From Strix aluco (taxonomy: Eukaryota; Chordata; Aves; Strigiformes; Strigidae), in contig NW_027436627.1 in assembly GCF_031877795.1 (NCBI RefSeq), positions 1 to 64,000 of the forward strand: 64,000 nucleotides of DNA, written 5' to 3'. Position numbers and translations under genes: made by a program. Below the pieces are notes generated by a model. The model saw only the letters and a list, made by a program, of their open reading frames with translations. It made no database searches and was not told where the DNA came from. Position 1 is the first letter of the stretch. Each line of letters opens with the position of its first letter. Of this stretch, positions 63,107-64,000 are shown one piece after another.

Positions 63107-64000
63107 CAGTTTTGTCCCCACTTGGTGCATGCATTGGCCTTTTTTTGCCAGTTTTGACCCAATTCTGGGCATTCTTTGCCCCTTTTTGCCCAGTTTTGAC
63201 CCAATTCTGGGCAGGCTTTGGCCATTTTTGCCCAGTTTTGACCCAATTCTGGGCAGGCTTTGGCCCTTTTTTGCCCAGTTTTGACCCAATTCTGAGCATA
63301 TTTTGCCCCTTTTTTGCCCAGTTTTGACCCAATTCTGGGCAGGATTTGCCTCCTTTTTGCCCAGTTTTGACCCAATTCTGGACACGCTTTGACCCTTTTT
63401 TGCCTAGTTTTGACCCAATTCTGGGCAGGGCTTTGACCCTTTTTTGCCCAGTTTTGACCCAATTCTGGGCAGACTTTGACCGTTTTTGCCCAGTTTTGAC
63501 CCAATTCTGGGCAGGCTTTGACCCATTTTTGCCCACTTTTGACCCAATTCTGGGCAGGCTTTGACACCTTTTTGCCCAGTTTTGACCCAGTTCTGGGCAG
63601 GATTTGACCCTTTTTTGCCCAGTTTTGACCCAATTCTGGACACGCTTTGACCCTTTTTTGCCTAGTTTTGACCCAATTCTGGGCAGGCTTTGGCCCTTTT
63701 TGCTCAGTTTTGACCCAATTCTGGCAGGCTTTGCCCTTTTTTGCCCAGTTTTGACCCAATTCTGGGCAGGCTTTGACCCTTTTTTGCCCAGTTTTGACCC
63801 AATTCTGGGCAGGCTTTGGCCCTTTTTGCTCAGTTTTGACCCAATTCTGTGCAGGCTTTGCCCTTTTTTGCCCAGTTTTGACCCAATTCTGGGCAGGCTT
63901 TGACCCTTTTTTGCCCAGTTTTGACCCAATTCTGGGCAGGCTTTGGCCTTTATTGCCCAGTTTTGACCCAATTCTGGGCAGGCTTTGACCCTTTTTGCCC
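63107..64000 (+). repeat. ~43-bp minisatellite, continues beyond window
   Basis: Units of 42-44 bp, CCCAGTTTTGACCCAATTCT followed by GGGCAGGCTTTGACCCTTTT, about 20 copies with small variation, running off the end. Open frames on both strands are repeat translations. Confidence 0.92.

Noticed and set aside
63072-63971. 299-codon open frame on the - strand, ELGQNWAKKGQS repeats
   Set aside because: Translation of the 43-bp minisatellite, and several frames on both strands are equally open.

Overview
This window reads as part of the immunoglobulin heavy-chain (IGH) variable locus of a bird. Three things point that way. About 43 heavy-chain V exons lack leaders with a start codon and recombination signals. 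One V gene is complete, with promoter, leader, intron and a 23-bp-spacer recombination signal (RSS). CR1 LINE fragments are scattered through the spacers. A single rearrangeable V gene fed by a large pool of pseudo-V gene-conversion donors is the arrangement known from chicken. The species cannot be told from the sequence.

Layout on the + strand. 1-11640 is almost entirely simple and tandem repeats: G-rich, T-rich with a 20-bp unit, AAT-type, an 83-bp unit, and a 20-bp TTGAC-type unit. Two small CpG-rich islands break it up, at about 1690-1935 and 5540-5815. 11650-55180 is the pseudo-V cluster: 43 V exons (called pVH1-43 here), older V fragments, short V-exon stubs, CR1 tails, and a 200-base assembly gap that probably hides one more V. 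55190-59590 is tandem repeat again, ending in a 2.2-kb AT-rich array. 59826-60432 is the complete V gene. 60610-62220 is a 20-bp minisatellite with a 162-bp higher-order unit. 62591-62680 is a D segment flanked on both sides by 12-bp-spacer RSSs. 63100-64000 is a 43-bp minisatellite. J and constant genes are not seen and would be expected beyond 64000.

How it works together. The V RSS (23-bp spacer) and the D RSSs (12-bp spacer) obey the 12/23 rule, so V-to-D joining is possible from what is visible. The pseudo-V exons keep open frames (I saw one in-frame stop among 43). They carry varied CDR1 and CDR2 and end in D-like Gly/Ala/Tyr/Ser codons fused to the V exon. This fits use as sequence donors to a rearranged VDJ by gene conversion, not as genes expressed themselves.

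The cluster has strong large-scale structure. Orientation alternates almost without exception, so V exons lie in head-to-head pairs. A 3.5-kb block at 11949-15470 recurs inverted at 28546-32067. Roughly 10 kb at 23.28-33.3 kb recurs directly at 36.1-45.66 kb. Some of this recent duplication could be an assembly artefact (see findings).
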